64,000 nt of DNA from Candidatus Didemnitutus sp. (GTDB taxonomy: Bacteria; Verrucomicrobiota; Verrucomicrobiia; Opitutales; Opitutaceae): NCBI GenBank assembly GCA_017991595.1, contig JAGOQJ010000001.1, positions 496,001 to 560,000 of the forward strand, read 5' to 3'. The notes under the pieces are model-generated. The model was not told the DNA's origin. It worked only from the letters and a program-made list of their open reading frames with translations, and did not search any database. Shown in pieces: positions 52,243-62,019 of the stretch. The translations under genes and the position numbers were made by a program. Numbering within the stretch: the stretch's first letter is position 1; each line of letters begins with the position of its first letter.

Positions 52243-53187
52243 TCACTCCTTCGGCAGGGGCAGGCCGAACTCCTTCAGGATGGCCGTGACCTTGCCGACG
52301 ACGTCGGCCTCGGGGTCATGTGGGTTGAGGCCGTTGTGGCGCACGGTGCCGTCGGGCGCGAGAATGGTGAGATGAGGGATGCCGCGGACCGCGTAGTCGG
52401 GATTGAAAACCTGCTGCTGGGAGAAGGCGACCGGCCAAGTCATCTCCTTTAACTTCATGAACTCGGCGGTGAGCGCGTATTCCTTGGCGGCGTCATCCTT
52501 GGTTTCGATGGGGCGCGCCTCGACGCCGTGGACGCGGCCTTGGAGGCTGGTGACGCCGAGCACGACGACGGGCGAACCGGCGAAGTGGGCGACTTCCTCG
52601 CGGATCTTGGGGAAGGCGCGGATGCACGGCCCGCACCACGTGGCCCAGAAGTCGAGGACGACGACCTTGCCCTTGAGGTCGGCGAGGGACTTGAGGCCGG
52701 GCTCGGACGACCAGTCGAAATCGAGGGCGGGCGCCGGAGCGCCGATGAGCGCGGCCGCCTTGGCCGCCTCGGCTTCGGCCTCGGCACGGGCGGCAGCCTT
52801 GGCCTCGGGCGTGAGGCTTTGGAGGATGCGCTCGGCCTGGGCGACGAGCTTGGTGCCGGCGTAGTCGCGCACTAGCGCCTGCAGGAGCGTCTTGCCGGTC
52901 TCCTCATCGTCGAGGACCTGCAGGTAGAGCATCGCGCGCATCATGGCGATGTTGGCGTTCTCGTCGGTCTTTTCCGGGTATTTGGCGACGAGCGCGTCGA
53001 ACTCGGCGATCTCGGGCGCGAGGGTCGCGGCGGTGACCTGGCCGGTGCGCATCTTGGTCTGGATTTTGGCGACGATGGCCTGCATCTCGACCATAGCGGG
53101 CGAGGGCGCGGCGTCCTGAGCGACGGCGCCGGTCTGCAAGGCGAAGCCGCACACGAGTGCGGCGAGGAAAGAGCGGAGGTATTTCAT
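52243..53187 (-). CDS. TlpA-like periplasmic thioredoxin with helical N-terminal domain
   Basis: A 314-residue protein: signal peptide MKYLRSFLAALVCGFALQTG, helical/coiled domain at about 28-145 (Ala/Glu-rich 'EAKAAARAEAEAEAAKAAAL'), then a thioredoxin domain with WATWCGPC (Cys185 and Cys188) and the cis-Pro in 'VRGIPHLTILAPDG'. The 'GKVVVLDFWATWCGPC' pattern is TlpA/ResA. It reduces or oxidises envelope disulfides. The extra N-terminal helical domain is similar to those of redoxin proteins in Verrucomicrobia and Bacteroidetes. Confidence 0.93.
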   Translation of the reverse strand: MKYLRSFLAALVCGFALQTGAVAQDAAPSPAMVEMQAIVAKIQTKMRTGQVTAATLAPEIAEFDALVAKYPEKTDENANIAMMRAMLYLQVLDDEETGKTLLQALVRDYAGTKLVAQAERILQSLTPEAKAAARAEAEAEAAKAAALIGAPAPALDFDWSSEPGLKSLADLKGKVVVLDFWATWCGPCIRAFPKIREEVAHFAGSPVVVLGVTSLQGRVHGVEARPIETKDDAAKEYALTAEFMKLKEMTWPVAFSQQQVFNPDYAVRGIPHLTILAPDGTVRHNGLNPHDPEADVVGKVTAILKEFGLPLPKE

Positions 53188-53413
53188 GAGTGGATCGAGA
53201 GAAAGCGAGGAAACGCAGATTGCCGGAGCGTGCAAAAAGAAACGGGCTGCCGGGCGTAGTCCTTTTGATTCAAGGCCGGTGGTGGGCACCGGCCAGAGTC
53301 GGGCCGCCTACCGGAGAGTCGGGCGCGGCACGGTGCGCCGTGCCGCGTCCGTCACCGGCATGAAGTTGCGGCTGGTTTTTCGTGAGGGAATCGCCATTGA
53401 AGTCGCACCTCCC

Positions 53414-54115
53414 ATGACAATGACACGCCTTGTCCGCCCGGTGGTTCTTCTCGCATTCCTATGTGCCGCGCACTCCGTCGCGCTGTCACAAACCACGGTT
53501 CCGCTCACCGGAGGCGATCCGCTCGATGGGCTCGATCTCGATCCGAGCCGCGTGGTTTACGCCGCCAACGTGCAAGGCGTCGGCGAAGTGTCGTGGCGAG
53601 GTGTCACGTTCGAGCCGTTGAACTACGGCTTCGGCTCTGAGCCGTTCAACGCGACGAGCGTCGAGCCCTTTGCCGGCGACCAGACGTCGTCGGCGGATTT
53701 GGAGATGCGGAGCCTGCTCCAAACCCTCGGGTGGGACGTGATAGGCGGTTCGCCGTTGCATTTTTATGTTACGGGTCTGGTTCCGAACGCGGCTTACCGG
53801 CTCGATGTGCTGCAGTTCGCCGGCGAGTGGGCTTCGCGAGAGCAGGCGATCGTTGTGAACGGGGATTTGAAAACCTTCGTCACGATTTCGCAGACGGTGG
53901 CTTACAACACGACGGTCGCGGTGACCTCGGACATGGCGGGTGTGATTGAACTGTTGCTTGTGCAATCCGGCGAGTATGGCGGCACGGGTCATCAGGACGG
54001 GGCCATCGTGAACGCCTTCATCGTCTCGACCGCGATCCCGGAGCCTTCGACGTATGCGCTGTTGCTCGGCGGGGCCGGGCTGGCGTTGGTGGCGTGGCGT
54101 CGGCGTCGGGCGTAA
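53414..54115 (+). CDS. PEP-CTERM sorting-domain protein
   Basis: A 233-residue protein starting at MTMTRLVRPVVLLAFLCAAH with signal peptide. The middle is beta-rich and Thr/Val-rich ('VVYAANVQGVGEVSWRGVTF', 'VPNAAYRLDVLQFAGEW'), like a galactose-binding-like domain. The tail is a textbook PEP-CTERM: IPEPSTYALLLGGAGLALVA followed by WRRRRA. It should be an exosortase substrate. It is convergent with the RCC1 giant gene. Confidence 0.93.
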   Translation: MTMTRLVRPVVLLAFLCAAHSVALSQTTVPLTGGDPLDGLDLDPSRVVYAANVQGVGEVSWRGVTFEPLNYGFGSEPFNATSVEPFAGDQTSSADLEMRSLLQTLGWDVIGGSPLHFYVTGLVPNAAYRLDVLQFAGEWASREQAIVVNGDLKTFVTISQTVAYNTTVAVTSDMAGVIELLLVQSGEYGGTGHQDGAIVNAFIVSTAIPEPSTYALLLGGAGLALVAWRRRRA

Positions 54116-54184
54116 TCGACTGCGGCGAGCGGATGCGGTGGATCGCCTTCTTTCTCATTAGGCGCATGGCCTCTGACGTTCGGT

Positions 54185-57100
54185 TCAAGGGGAATTCATG
54201 GCGCGGAGACGGAGAAAGACGCGCGCGTTTGCGTCGAGCGGGACCGCGACTCGGCAGCGGGCGGTTTCCCCATCGTCGTCTGCAAGTGCGGTGATCTCGT
54301 TCGCGCCCACTGCCGTCCAAGTTTCCAAGTCGACCGACCATTCGGGGATGAGCATCACGCCGCCCGCGTCCTTGCGCTGACGGTATTCCAGTGCGACATG
54401 CGTGGCTCCTTCGATGGAGAGAGTGGAAACTGCGGGCAGGTGAGACGGCAGCGGCTCGGCATCGAGGTTCATGGCGTAGCGCACGAGGTTGGGCAGGCCG
54501 TCGGCGAACGGTGTCGCGTCGGGCAAGGCATCCTCGCCGGTTAGACCCAGATCCGCGGCCCAGTCGGCAAAGGAAACGCCGGAGGACGAGTTCACCACGC
54601 TGAGCGTTCTGGGGACGGCGGCGGCGGGGAGCCAATCGCTGTCGCCCGCTTGCGTGGCGGTGATGACGGTGCTGCCCGGGCCGACGAGGGTGACGACGGA
54701 GCCGTTGACGGTGGCCACCGCGGGATTCGAACTGGCGAAGAGAACGGGCAATCCTGAGTCCGCGGTCGCGACGAGAGAGAAGCTGCCGTCGCTGAGCGCG
54801 CGATCGGCGAGCGCGTTGAATGTGATCGTCTGGCTGAGGCGCGCGATGTCGAGGGTGGCAGAATTCGACGCGACGAAACCGACGTCGTTGAATGCGACGC
54901 TGCGCACCTGCGCGCCGTCGAGCGCGCCAGATGGCGCGGCGAACGTGAGCGTCGCGGTGCTCGTGCCGCTGATGTCGGCGCCGTCCTCCAGTCGCACCCA
55001 TGCGCTGGTGCTGTTGGCGCGGAACTGCCACTCGAGCGCAGGACTGGGGAAACCCTCGACTTGCACGGTGAACGTCAGCGGTTGCCGCGCCAGACCGGTG
55101 GCGTCCGCGGGATGCAGCGTGAACTGCGGCGGCTGATTCGCCGTGATGGTGGCGGCTTGGCTGAAGGCGCTGCCGCCGAGATTGGTCGCGACGAGGCGGA
55201 AACTGTCGCCGGCGATGGCTGCGTTCACGGCGGCGATCGTCAGGGTGGTCGTGCCGGTGCCGCTGAACGGAGCGACGTTCGTGAGGTTGCTCCAGGTTTC
55301 ACTGCCGAGGGGTTTTCGCTGCCATTGGTAGGCGAGGGAACCGGCGCCGGTGGCGGCCCCGGTCAATTCCACGGCGGCGCCCAAGGTCACGGCGCGGGAC
55401 AAAGGATGCACGGAAATCTCCGGCGGTGGCACGACCGTGACGGTGGCGGTGTTGCTGTCGGTGGCGCCGCCGGAGTTCGAGACTCGCACCCAGAATTGGG
55501 TGTCGGCCGTCAGGGCGGCGGTGACGAGGGTGCGAGTGGTTTTGCCGGCGAGCGGCGTGCGCGTGTCACCGCTGATACCTTGATACCATTGGTAGGTCAG
55601 GCCGCTGCCGCTGGCGGTGACTTGAAGGGTTGCCGTTTGATTGAGGCCGATGGTTCGGGGCGGGGGCTGGGCGAGGATGGCCGGTGGTCCGGGCGGATCG
55701 TCCGACGTGACGAGCACGCGTCCCATGGCACCGGCGGTGACGAAGTGTTCGTAATTCGGCTCCCATACCACGGTCTCCAGTCCGGTGGTGATGCCCGAGT
55801 AGCGTGTCGTCCAGTCGATGCCATTGGGCGACGAGATGATCGCGCCATTGGCGCCGACGGCGAGGTAGGTGCGGCCGCTCCAAGCGACGCTCTTGAGTTC
55901 GGCGGTGACGCCGGAGTTGCGCAGCGTCCACGTGATGGCGTCAGGCGAAGTCGCCACGGTGCCGTTGGCGCCGACAGCAACGTATTGTTCGCCGCCGTAA
56001 ATCACGCTGCGGAGCGTCGCCGTGCTCAGCCCTTGGGCTTGGCGGGTCCAACTCGTGCCGCTGGCAGAGGTGAAGATGGCGGTGCCGGTGGAACTGCTCC
56101 CGCCGACGGTCACGAACTGCGACCCGGTCCAGATGATGCTGTAGAGAGCGATGTCGCCGGTCAGGGAGTGATCGGTCCAGCCGCTGGTGTTGGTGATGTT
56201 GGTGCTGCGATAGATGCCACCGCCGTCGCCGACGGCGATGAAGGTCGTGCCGGCGGCCGCGATGGAGTTAACCAGGGAAAACACATTACCATTCAGGTGA
56301 ATGGTCCACTGCGCGCCATTGGTGGAGGTATACCAATCGCCATTCCGGCCGGTGGCGACGAAGCGCGTGCCGGTCCAGATCACGGAAGTGAGGGTAAAGT
56401 TCGAGTTGTCGGCCAGGCGCAGGATCCAGAACTCCGGTTGCTCGACCAGGGACGCGTTGATTCCGTAGATGGAGCGGATCTGCCCAACGGCGATGACTTG
56501 GGGCGGAACTCCGCTGCCTCCGATGGCGAGGCCGCGGATGGTGCTGGTTTGCGGCGGACTGGTGTCGGCCCAATTGTCGAGTGGCAACAGATTCAGCGTC
56601 AGATCGATGGTCTCGCTGTCGGCTTGTCCGGCGGCGTTGCTGACGCGCAACCAATAGCTGGTGGACGCGAGGAGTTCGGAGCGCACGAGGACGTTGCTGA
56701 CCGCGCCGGCGACGGGTTTGCTCGTGTCGCCTTTCGCGCCTTCGAACCATTGGTAACTGAGATTTCCCCCGGTCGCGATGGCGGTGAGCGTCACGGTGGA
56801 GCCGCGCCGGAACGTGCGCGACTCGGTCTGGAACACGATCGCAGGTGGCAACAATTGTTCGAAGACCGCGCTCGCCGTGGGGCTGGGTGGCTGGCCTTCC
56901 TTGAAGCCTTTGACCTTGAGCGTGAGCGGAGGATCGATGGCGAACGGCGCCGCATAGAGCGTGGACGACTCCGTGGGCTCCGAGCCGTCCGTCGTGTAGC
57001 GGAGTTCGACGCCGGAGGCATCGATGCCGAGGGTGATGAGTTGTCCGAGGGGCACGACTCCTGAGGCCGGCTCGATCGTCGGTGCCGGCAGCGGGTGCAA

Positions 57101-58618
57101 CACCGTGAGCGCGGCGCTTTCGCTCACGGCGGTGCCGACGAGATTGGTCGCGACACAACGAAACGCATCGCCGCTCATCGCTGGCAACGCGGGGTCGATC
57201 GTGAGCGTGGCGGTCGTCACGCCGGCGAACGTGTTGTCGTTGGCCAGGTCCACCCAATCGGTCGCGCCGGCGGCGAGTCGTTGCCATTGCAGCGCAGGAG
57301 CCGGGTCGCCGTCGGCGCTGGCGCTGAACGTGGTCGCGAGTCCACCGAGCACGGTCGCGGCGGCGGGTTGTTGGATAAATTCCGGTGCGCCTAAGGGAGA
57401 GGCGAAGAGAAGGACGGGCGTGGGCAACGACGTCGCACGCGGCCCGAGCTGTCCATTGAAGTTGTTGCCCATCCCCCACACGGAGTAGTCGGTTTTTTGA
57501 AAGAGACTGTGCCACGTGTAGCCGAAGGTCGCGATGTCGAGCACGCCGGTGGCGACTTTCACGAAGGAAAGTTGGGAATCGAAATTGCCCGTGCCCAACT
57601 GTCCGTTGCCGTTCCAGCCGGTAGCCCAGAGGCTGCCATCCGACTTCAGCGCGAGCGTGTGGATGCTGCCGCAGCCAAGTTTCACGACGTCCGTGGCCAC
57701 TTGCACCGGGCTGAAGCGACGCTCGATCGTGCCGGCACCGATCTGACCATAGTCGTTGAAGCCGGCGCCCCAGGCGGTGCGGTTGCTTTTGACGAAGACC
57801 GTGTGGCTGTAGCCGGCAGCGACCTGGGTGACGTCGGTGGCAATTTGCACCGGCGCGGTCCGATCGATGGTGGTGCCATCGCCGAGTTGCCCGTAATAGT
57901 TCCAGCCCGCCGCCCAGAGCGTGCCGTTCGTCTTGATGAATGTGCTGTGGAGCAAGCCGGCGGCGAGGGCGACCACGCCGGAGGCGACTTGCACGGGAGT
58001 GAAGCGGGTAATCCGGGTGCCGTCTCCCAATTGTCCCTCGGTGTTGCGGCCCATGGCCCAGAGGGTGCCGTCCGTTTTCAAATAAAGAGTGTGTTGATAG
58101 CCGGCGGCCATCGTGAGGACGTTTTGCGCGACCTGCACGGGGGTCGCGGTTCCGTTGACGTTCTCCCCGAGTCCAAGTTGACCTTCGAAGTTGGTGCCCA
58201 TGCCCCAGAGCGTGCCGTCATCCTTGATGAAAAGACTGTGGAACGCGCCCGCGGCGACGGACTTCACCCCGGCGGCAATCTGCTGGGGTTGGTTGCGGTC
58301 AGAAAAAGTGCCGTCGCCGAGTTGACCGAATTCGCCGGCCCCCAAAGTCCAAAGCGTGCCGTCGGAGCGGACGACCAGCGTGTGGCCGTTGCCAACCGCG
58401 ATCGATTGGGTCGGTTCTGCCTGCAATGGCGCGGCAACGAACCCCAGCAACAGGCCCATGCTCAGCCAGCCGAGTCGCTGGAGGAGGCGCTGGGCCCATC
58501 CGGCCAGCGGCACTCCGGCAAGCCAGCGGATCGGTGCAGCTAGGTCGGAGGGTTTGGCCCGAGCGGATTCAGGCACGGCGCGGGAGAACAGGGCGGGCGC
58601 GGACAATGCAGTGGCCAT
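54185..58618 (-). CDS. Giant secreted RCC1-repeat/Ig-domain protein
   Basis: A 1477-residue exported protein; signal segment about 48-67 ('GWLSMGLLLGFVAAPLQA'). Residues about 70-400 hold about six or seven RCC1 propeller repeats ('SDGTLWTLGAGEFGQLGDGT', 'GAFHSLFIKDDGTLWGMG'). Then an Ig-like domain, a chitobiase-type 'GVELRYTTDGSEPTESST' domain, more Ig-like domains, a block of BNR/WD-like repeats about 690-990 ('VIWTGTRFVATGRNGDWYTS', 'SVAWSGRTYLAVGANGAIIS'), three more Ig-like domains, and the C-terminal 'FADGLPNLVRYAMNLDAEPL…WSVDLETW' module. It is probably a surface adhesin or matrix protein. No catalytic motif is visible. Confidence 0.85.
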   Translation of the reverse strand: MATALSAPALFSRAVPESARAKPSDLAAPIRWLAGVPLAGWAQRLLQRLGWLSMGLLLGFVAAPLQAEPTQSIAVGNGHTLVVRSDGTLWTLGAGEFGQLGDGTFSDRNQPQQIAAGVKSVAAGAFHSLFIKDDGTLWGMGTNFEGQLGLGENVNGTATPVQVAQNVLTMAAGYQHTLYLKTDGTLWAMGRNTEGQLGDGTRITRFTPVQVASGVVALAAGLLHSTFIKTNGTLWAAGWNYYGQLGDGTTIDRTAPVQIATDVTQVAAGYSHTVFVKSNRTAWGAGFNDYGQIGAGTIERRFSPVQVATDVVKLGCGSIHTLALKSDGSLWATGWNGNGQLGTGNFDSQLSFVKVATGVLDIATFGYTWHSLFQKTDYSVWGMGNNFNGQLGPRATSLPTPVLLFASPLGAPEFIQQPAAATVLGGLATTFSASADGDPAPALQWQRLAAGATDWVDLANDNTFAGVTTATLTIDPALPAMSGDAFRCVATNLVGTAVSESAALTVLHPLPAPTIEPASGVVPLGQLITLGIDASGVELRYTTDGSEPTESSTLYAAPFAIDPPLTLKVKGFKEGQPPSPTASAVFEQLLPPAIVFQTESRTFRRGSTVTLTAIATGGNLSYQWFEGAKGDTSKPVAGAVSNVLVRSELLASTSYWLRVSNAAGQADSETIDLTLNLLPLDNWADTSPPQTSTIRGLAIGGSGVPPQVIAVGQIRSIYGINASLVEQPEFWILRLADNSNFTLTSVIWTGTRFVATGRNGDWYTSTNGAQWTIHLNGNVFSLVNSIAAAGTTFIAVGDGGGIYRSTNITNTSGWTDHSLTGDIALYSIIWTGSQFVTVGGSSSTGTAIFTSASGTSWTRQAQGLSTATLRSVIYGGEQYVAVGANGTVATSPDAITWTLRNSGVTAELKSVAWSGRTYLAVGANGAIISSPNGIDWTTRYSGITTGLETVVWEPNYEHFVTAGAMGRVLVTSDDPPGPPAILAQPPPRTIGLNQTATLQVTASGSGLTYQWYQGISGDTRTPLAGKTTRTLVTAALTADTQFWVRVSNSGGATDSNTATVTVVPPPEISVHPLSRAVTLGAAVELTGAATGAGSLAYQWQRKPLGSETWSNLTNVAPFSGTGTTTLTIAAVNAAIAGDSFRLVATNLGGSAFSQAATITANQPPQFTLHPADATGLARQPLTFTVQVEGFPSPALEWQFRANSTSAWVRLEDGADISGTSTATLTFAAPSGALDGAQVRSVAFNDVGFVASNSATLDIARLSQTITFNALADRALSDGSFSLVATADSGLPVLFASSNPAVATVNGSVVTLVGPGSTVITATQAGDSDWLPAAAVPRTLSVVNSSSGVSFADWAADLGLTGEDALPDATPFADGLPNLVRYAMNLDAEPLPSHLPAVSTLSIEGATHVALEYRQRKDAGGVMLIPEWSVDLETWTAVGANEITALADDDGETARCRVAVPLDANARVFLRLRAMNSP

Positions 58619-58834
58619 GGCGTGGAGGATTGGCGGTTATCGCGGCGCTCCTTCGCCGGAGAACTCCTGCACGTCGACCGCGAGGATTCGGGCGAGAGTT
58701 GCAACCGCAGCCGGGCGGGGCGGCGCGATTTGAAATACTGATACGCGCTCCGTCGAATTCTTATTTCAGATGAAGATCGGGGATTCCCCGAGGGCTGCCG
58801 TGCAGGTTTGGAGTGCGCTCCGCAATGCGTGTCC

Positions 58835-58865
58835 AAGAAAAAGCCCCGGCGGTGAGGCCGGGGCT
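58835..58865 (-). terminator. Rho-independent terminator of ppdK
   Basis: Stem AGCCCCGGC (58842-58850) with GCCGGGGCT (58857-58865), then TTTTTCTT on the minus strand, 40 bp beyond the ppdK stop. The 286-bp gap 58619-58904 holds only this and CTGACAGCTGATCGCTG-like small inverted repeats. Confidence 0.85.
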
Positions 58866-58904
58866 CGAGAGCTGAGGGCTGACAGCTGATCGCTGTGAGC
58901 TGAA

Positions 58905-61718
58905 TTACTTCTTCGCGGCCTTGGCGTCCGCGATCGCGGCCTGGGCGGCAGCGAGGCGGGCGACCGGCACGCGGTAGGGCGAGCACGAGACGTAGGTGAG
59001 GCCGAGCTTGTGGCAGAACTTCACCGAGTCCGGATCGCCGCCGTGTTCGCCGCAGATGCCGAGCTTGATGTCGGGGCGGGTCGAGCGGCCCTTCTGGATC
59101 GCGATCTGCATCAGCTGGCCCGTGCCGTTCTGATCGATCGAGGCGAAGGGGTTCTTCTTGAACACTTCGGCTTCCTGGTAGGCGCCGAGGAACGAGCCGG
59201 AGTCGTCGCGCGACATGCCGAGGCAGGTCTGCGTGAGGTCGTTCGTGCCGAAGCTGAAGAACTCGGCCGTCTGCGCGATCTCGTCGGCGGTGAGGGCACC
59301 GCGCGGGACTTCGATCATCGTGCCGACCTTGTAGGCGATCTTCGTCTTCTGCTCGGCGAACACCTTGGCGGCGACGTCGTGAACGATGGCGACCTGCTGA
59401 TCGAGCTCCTTCTTGAAGCCGACGAGCGGGATCATGATCTCGGGATTGGCCTTGATGCCTTCCTTCTTGGCCTGGACGGCGGCCTCGATGACGGCGCGGG
59501 CCTGCATCGCGGTGATCTCGGGATACTTCATGCCGAGGCGGCAGCCGCGGAAGCCGAGCATCGGGTTGAACTCGTGGAGTTCGTGCACGCGGTGCTCGAT
59601 CTTGGCCACGTCGATGCCGAGCTTCTTGGCGAGGTCGGCCTGCTGATCCTTGGTGTGGGGCAGGAACTCGTGCAGCGGGGGATCGAGGAAGCGGATGGTG
59701 GCGGGGAAGCCCTTCAGCGCTTTGAAGATGCCGTAGAAGTCGCCGCGTTGATACGGCAGCAGCTTGGCCAGCGCGGCCTCGCGGCCGGCGACGGTGTCGG
59801 CGAGGATCATCTCGCGCATCGCGTCGATGCGGTCGCCCTCGAAGAACATGTGCTCCGTGCGGGTCAGGCCGATGCCGGTGGCGCCGAAGGCGACGGCGAT
59901 GCGCGTCTGCTCGGGCGTGTCGGCGTTGGTGCGGACCTGCAGCTTGGTGGCTTGCGCGCACCACTTCATCAGCTGCACGTAGTTCTTGAACTTTTCGGTG
60001 GCCTTGGCGGCGGCGTCATCGTGGACGAGGCCGGCGATGATCTCGGACGGAGCGGTCTTGATCTGGCCGGCGTAAACAGTGCCGGAGGTGCCGTCGATCG
60101 AGAGGTAATCGCCTTCGGCGAAGGTCTGGCCGGCGATGGTCGCGACCTTCTTGTCGTAGTCGATCTGGACGGCGGCGGCGCCGCAGACGCAGACCTTGCC
60201 CATCTGGCGGGCGACGAGCGCGGCGTGCGAGGAAACGCCACCGCGGGCGGTGAGGATGCCTTCAGCGGCGATCATGCCGCGGAGGTCTTCCGGCGAGGTC
60301 TCGACGCGGACGAGGAGAACCTTTTCGCCCTTCTCGGCGGCGACGACGGCGCGGTCGGCGTTGAAGTAGATCTTGCCGGTGGCGGCGCCGGGGCCGGCGG
60401 GGAGACCCGTGGCGATGACGGCGGCCTTCTTGACCTCGTTGAGATCGAAGATCGGGGCGAGGAGCTGCTCAAGCTGGTCGGCCGGGTTGCGGAGGACCGC
60501 AGTCTGCCAGTCGATGAGCTTCTCCTTCACCATGTCGGCGGCGAACTTCAGCGCGGCGGCGGCGGTGCGCTTGCCGTTGCGCGTCTGGAGCATGAACAGC
60601 TTGCCTTCCTGAATGGTGAACTCGACATCCTGCACATCCTTGAAGTGCTTCTCGAGGGTCGCGCGGACCTTGAGCAACTCGGCGTAGGAGTTCGGCATCT
60701 GCTTCTTGAGCTCGATGACGGGCTCGGGCGTGCGGACGCCGGCGACGACGTCTTCACCCTGCGCGTTGATGAGGAACTCGCCGTAGAATTCGTTGACGCC
60801 GTTGGCCGGGTTGCGGGTGAACGCGACGCCGGAGCCGGAGTTTTCGCCGGTGTTGCCGAACACCATGGCCTGCACGTTGACGGCGGTGCCCCACTCGGTG
60901 GGGATGTTGTATTTGCGGCGATAGACGATCGCGCGGTCGTTCATCCAGGAACCGAACACGGCGCCTGCGGCACCGCGGAGCTGGTCCCAGGGATCGTTCG
61001 GGAACACCTTGCCGGTGCGCTCCTTCACGAGCGCCTTGAAGCGCTTGACGAGTTCCTTCTGGTCGTCGGCGGTGAGCTTCGAGTCTTCGATGTCGGCGTG
61101 ATAGACCTCATGCTTGTAGGCATGGATGACGGTCTCGAACGGCTCGTGGTCCTCATTCTCGCGCTTCTGCACGCCGAGCACGACGTCGCCATACATCTGG
61201 ATGAAGCGGCGGTAGCAGTCCCAGGCAAAGCGCGGGTTGTTGGTGGCCTTCTCGAGGGCGACGACGGTCTGGTCGTTGAGGCCGAGGTTGAGGATGGTGT
61301 CCATCATGCCCGGCATGGAGTCGCGGGCGCCGGAGCGGACGGCGACGAGAAGCGGCATGCCTTCGGTGGCGCCGAACTTCGTGCCCATGATCTTCTCCAT
61401 GTTGGCGACGCCGGCTTCCATCTGCGCTTGCAGCGAGGCGGGATAGGTGCGCTTGTTCGCGTAGTAGTAGGTGCAGACCTCGGTGGTGACCGTGAATCCC
61501 GGAGGAACGGGCAGGCCGATGCGCGTCATCTCGGCGAGGTTGGCACCCTTGCCGCCGAGCAGCGGCTTCATCGAGCCGTCGCCGTCAGCTTTGCCAGCGC
61601 CCCACGTGTAGACGTATTTGGGACCCTTGGCGGATTTCGGAGCCGCTTTTTTGGCGGCGGGTTTCTTGGCAGGAGCCGCCTTCTTGGCGGGCTTCTTGAC
61701 GGAGGATTTCTTGGCCAT
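58905..61718 (-). CDS. ppdK: Pyruvate, phosphate dikinase with a histone-like Lys/Ala tail
   Basis: A 937-residue protein. Residues 2-34 are a Lys/Ala/Pro tail ([18 protein letters not shown]…); the enzyme proper starts at about 35 (KYVYTWG). The ATP-grasp half has '[20 protein letters not shown]'. The phosphohistidine swivel domain has '[17 protein letters not shown]' with His498, and the PEP/pyruvate barrel has '[14 protein letters not shown]', '[19 protein letters not shown]' and the catalytic Cys889 in CGEHGG. It interconverts pyruvate, ATP and phosphate with PEP, AMP and PPi. The start at 61718 is the only Met that keeps the tail, and the tail is in frame with a good upstream AT-rich leader. 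Clear ppdK; the tail is unusual. Confidence 0.96.
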   Translation of the reverse strand: MAKKSSVKKPAKKAAPAKKPAAKKAAPKSAKGPKYVYTWGAGKADGDGSMKPLLGGKGANLAEMTRIGLPVPPGFTVTTEVCTYYYANKRTYPASLQAQMEAGVANMEKIMGTKFGATEGMPLLVAVRSGARDSMPGMMDTILNLGLNDQTVVALEKATNNPRFAWDCYRRFIQMYGDVVLGVQKRENEDHEPFETVIHAYKHEVYHADIEDSKLTADDQKELVKRFKALVKERTGKVFPNDPWDQLRGAAGAVFGSWMNDRAIVYRRKYNIPTEWGTAVNVQAMVFGNTGENSGSGVAFTRNPANGVNEFYGEFLINAQGEDVVAGVRTPEPVIELKKQMPNSYAELLKVRATLEKHFKDVQDVEFTIQEGKLFMLQTRNGKRTAAAALKFAADMVKEKLIDWQTAVLRNPADQLEQLLAPIFDLNEVKKAAVIATGLPAGPGAATGKIYFNADRAVVAAEKGEKVLLVRVETSPEDLRGMIAAEGILTARGGVSSHAALVARQMGKVCVCGAAAVQIDYDKKVATIAGQTFAEGDYLSIDGTSGTVYAGQIKTAPSEIIAGLVHDDAAAKATEKFKNYVQLMKWCAQATKLQVRTNADTPEQTRIAVAFGATGIGLTRTEHMFFEGDRIDAMREMILADTVAGREAALAKLLPYQRGDFYGIFKALKGFPATIRFLDPPLHEFLPHTKDQQADLAKKLGIDVAKIEHRVHELHEFNPMLGFRGCRLGMKYPEITAMQARAVIEAAVQAKKEGIKANPEIMIPLVGFKKELDQQVAIVHDVAAKVFAEQKTKIAYKVGTMIEVPRGALTADEIAQTAEFFSFGTNDLTQTCLGMSRDDSGSFLGAYQEAEVFKKNPFASIDQNGTGQLMQIAIQKGRSTRPDIKLGICGEHGGDPDSVKFCHKLGLTYVSCSPYRVPVARLAAAQAAIADAKAAKK

Positions 61719-62019
61719 TGTGGTGATAAATTTCAGGGAGAACAGACCGTGAAACGGAGCGCTTATCGCAATCGCGGCGCGCCTCAGTGTCAACGGCGCA
61801 ACCTTGGCATTTGTGCTGCATTTCTTGCGAGCGCGCGGCGCGTTGCTCCAACCCGCGTGCGGATAGCAGCATGCGCGGAATGGAGACGCGGGCGCGGTGA
61901 CCTTATGACATTCGGGCGCGGTGAGGATCTCCGCCGCGGGTCGGCCGGCGGCACCTCCTCCGCGCCGGCGCCAAGCGGGGATTGCACCGCACCGTCAAAC
62001 CTGCATCCAGTCTTGGCCC

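Noticed and set aside
58866-58904. CTGACAGCTGATCGCTGTGAGCTG-like short inverted repeats after ppdK as an operator
   Set aside because: Located downstream of a gene with its terminator and no promoter nearby; the symmetry is weak and similar low-complexity stretches are common in such genomes.
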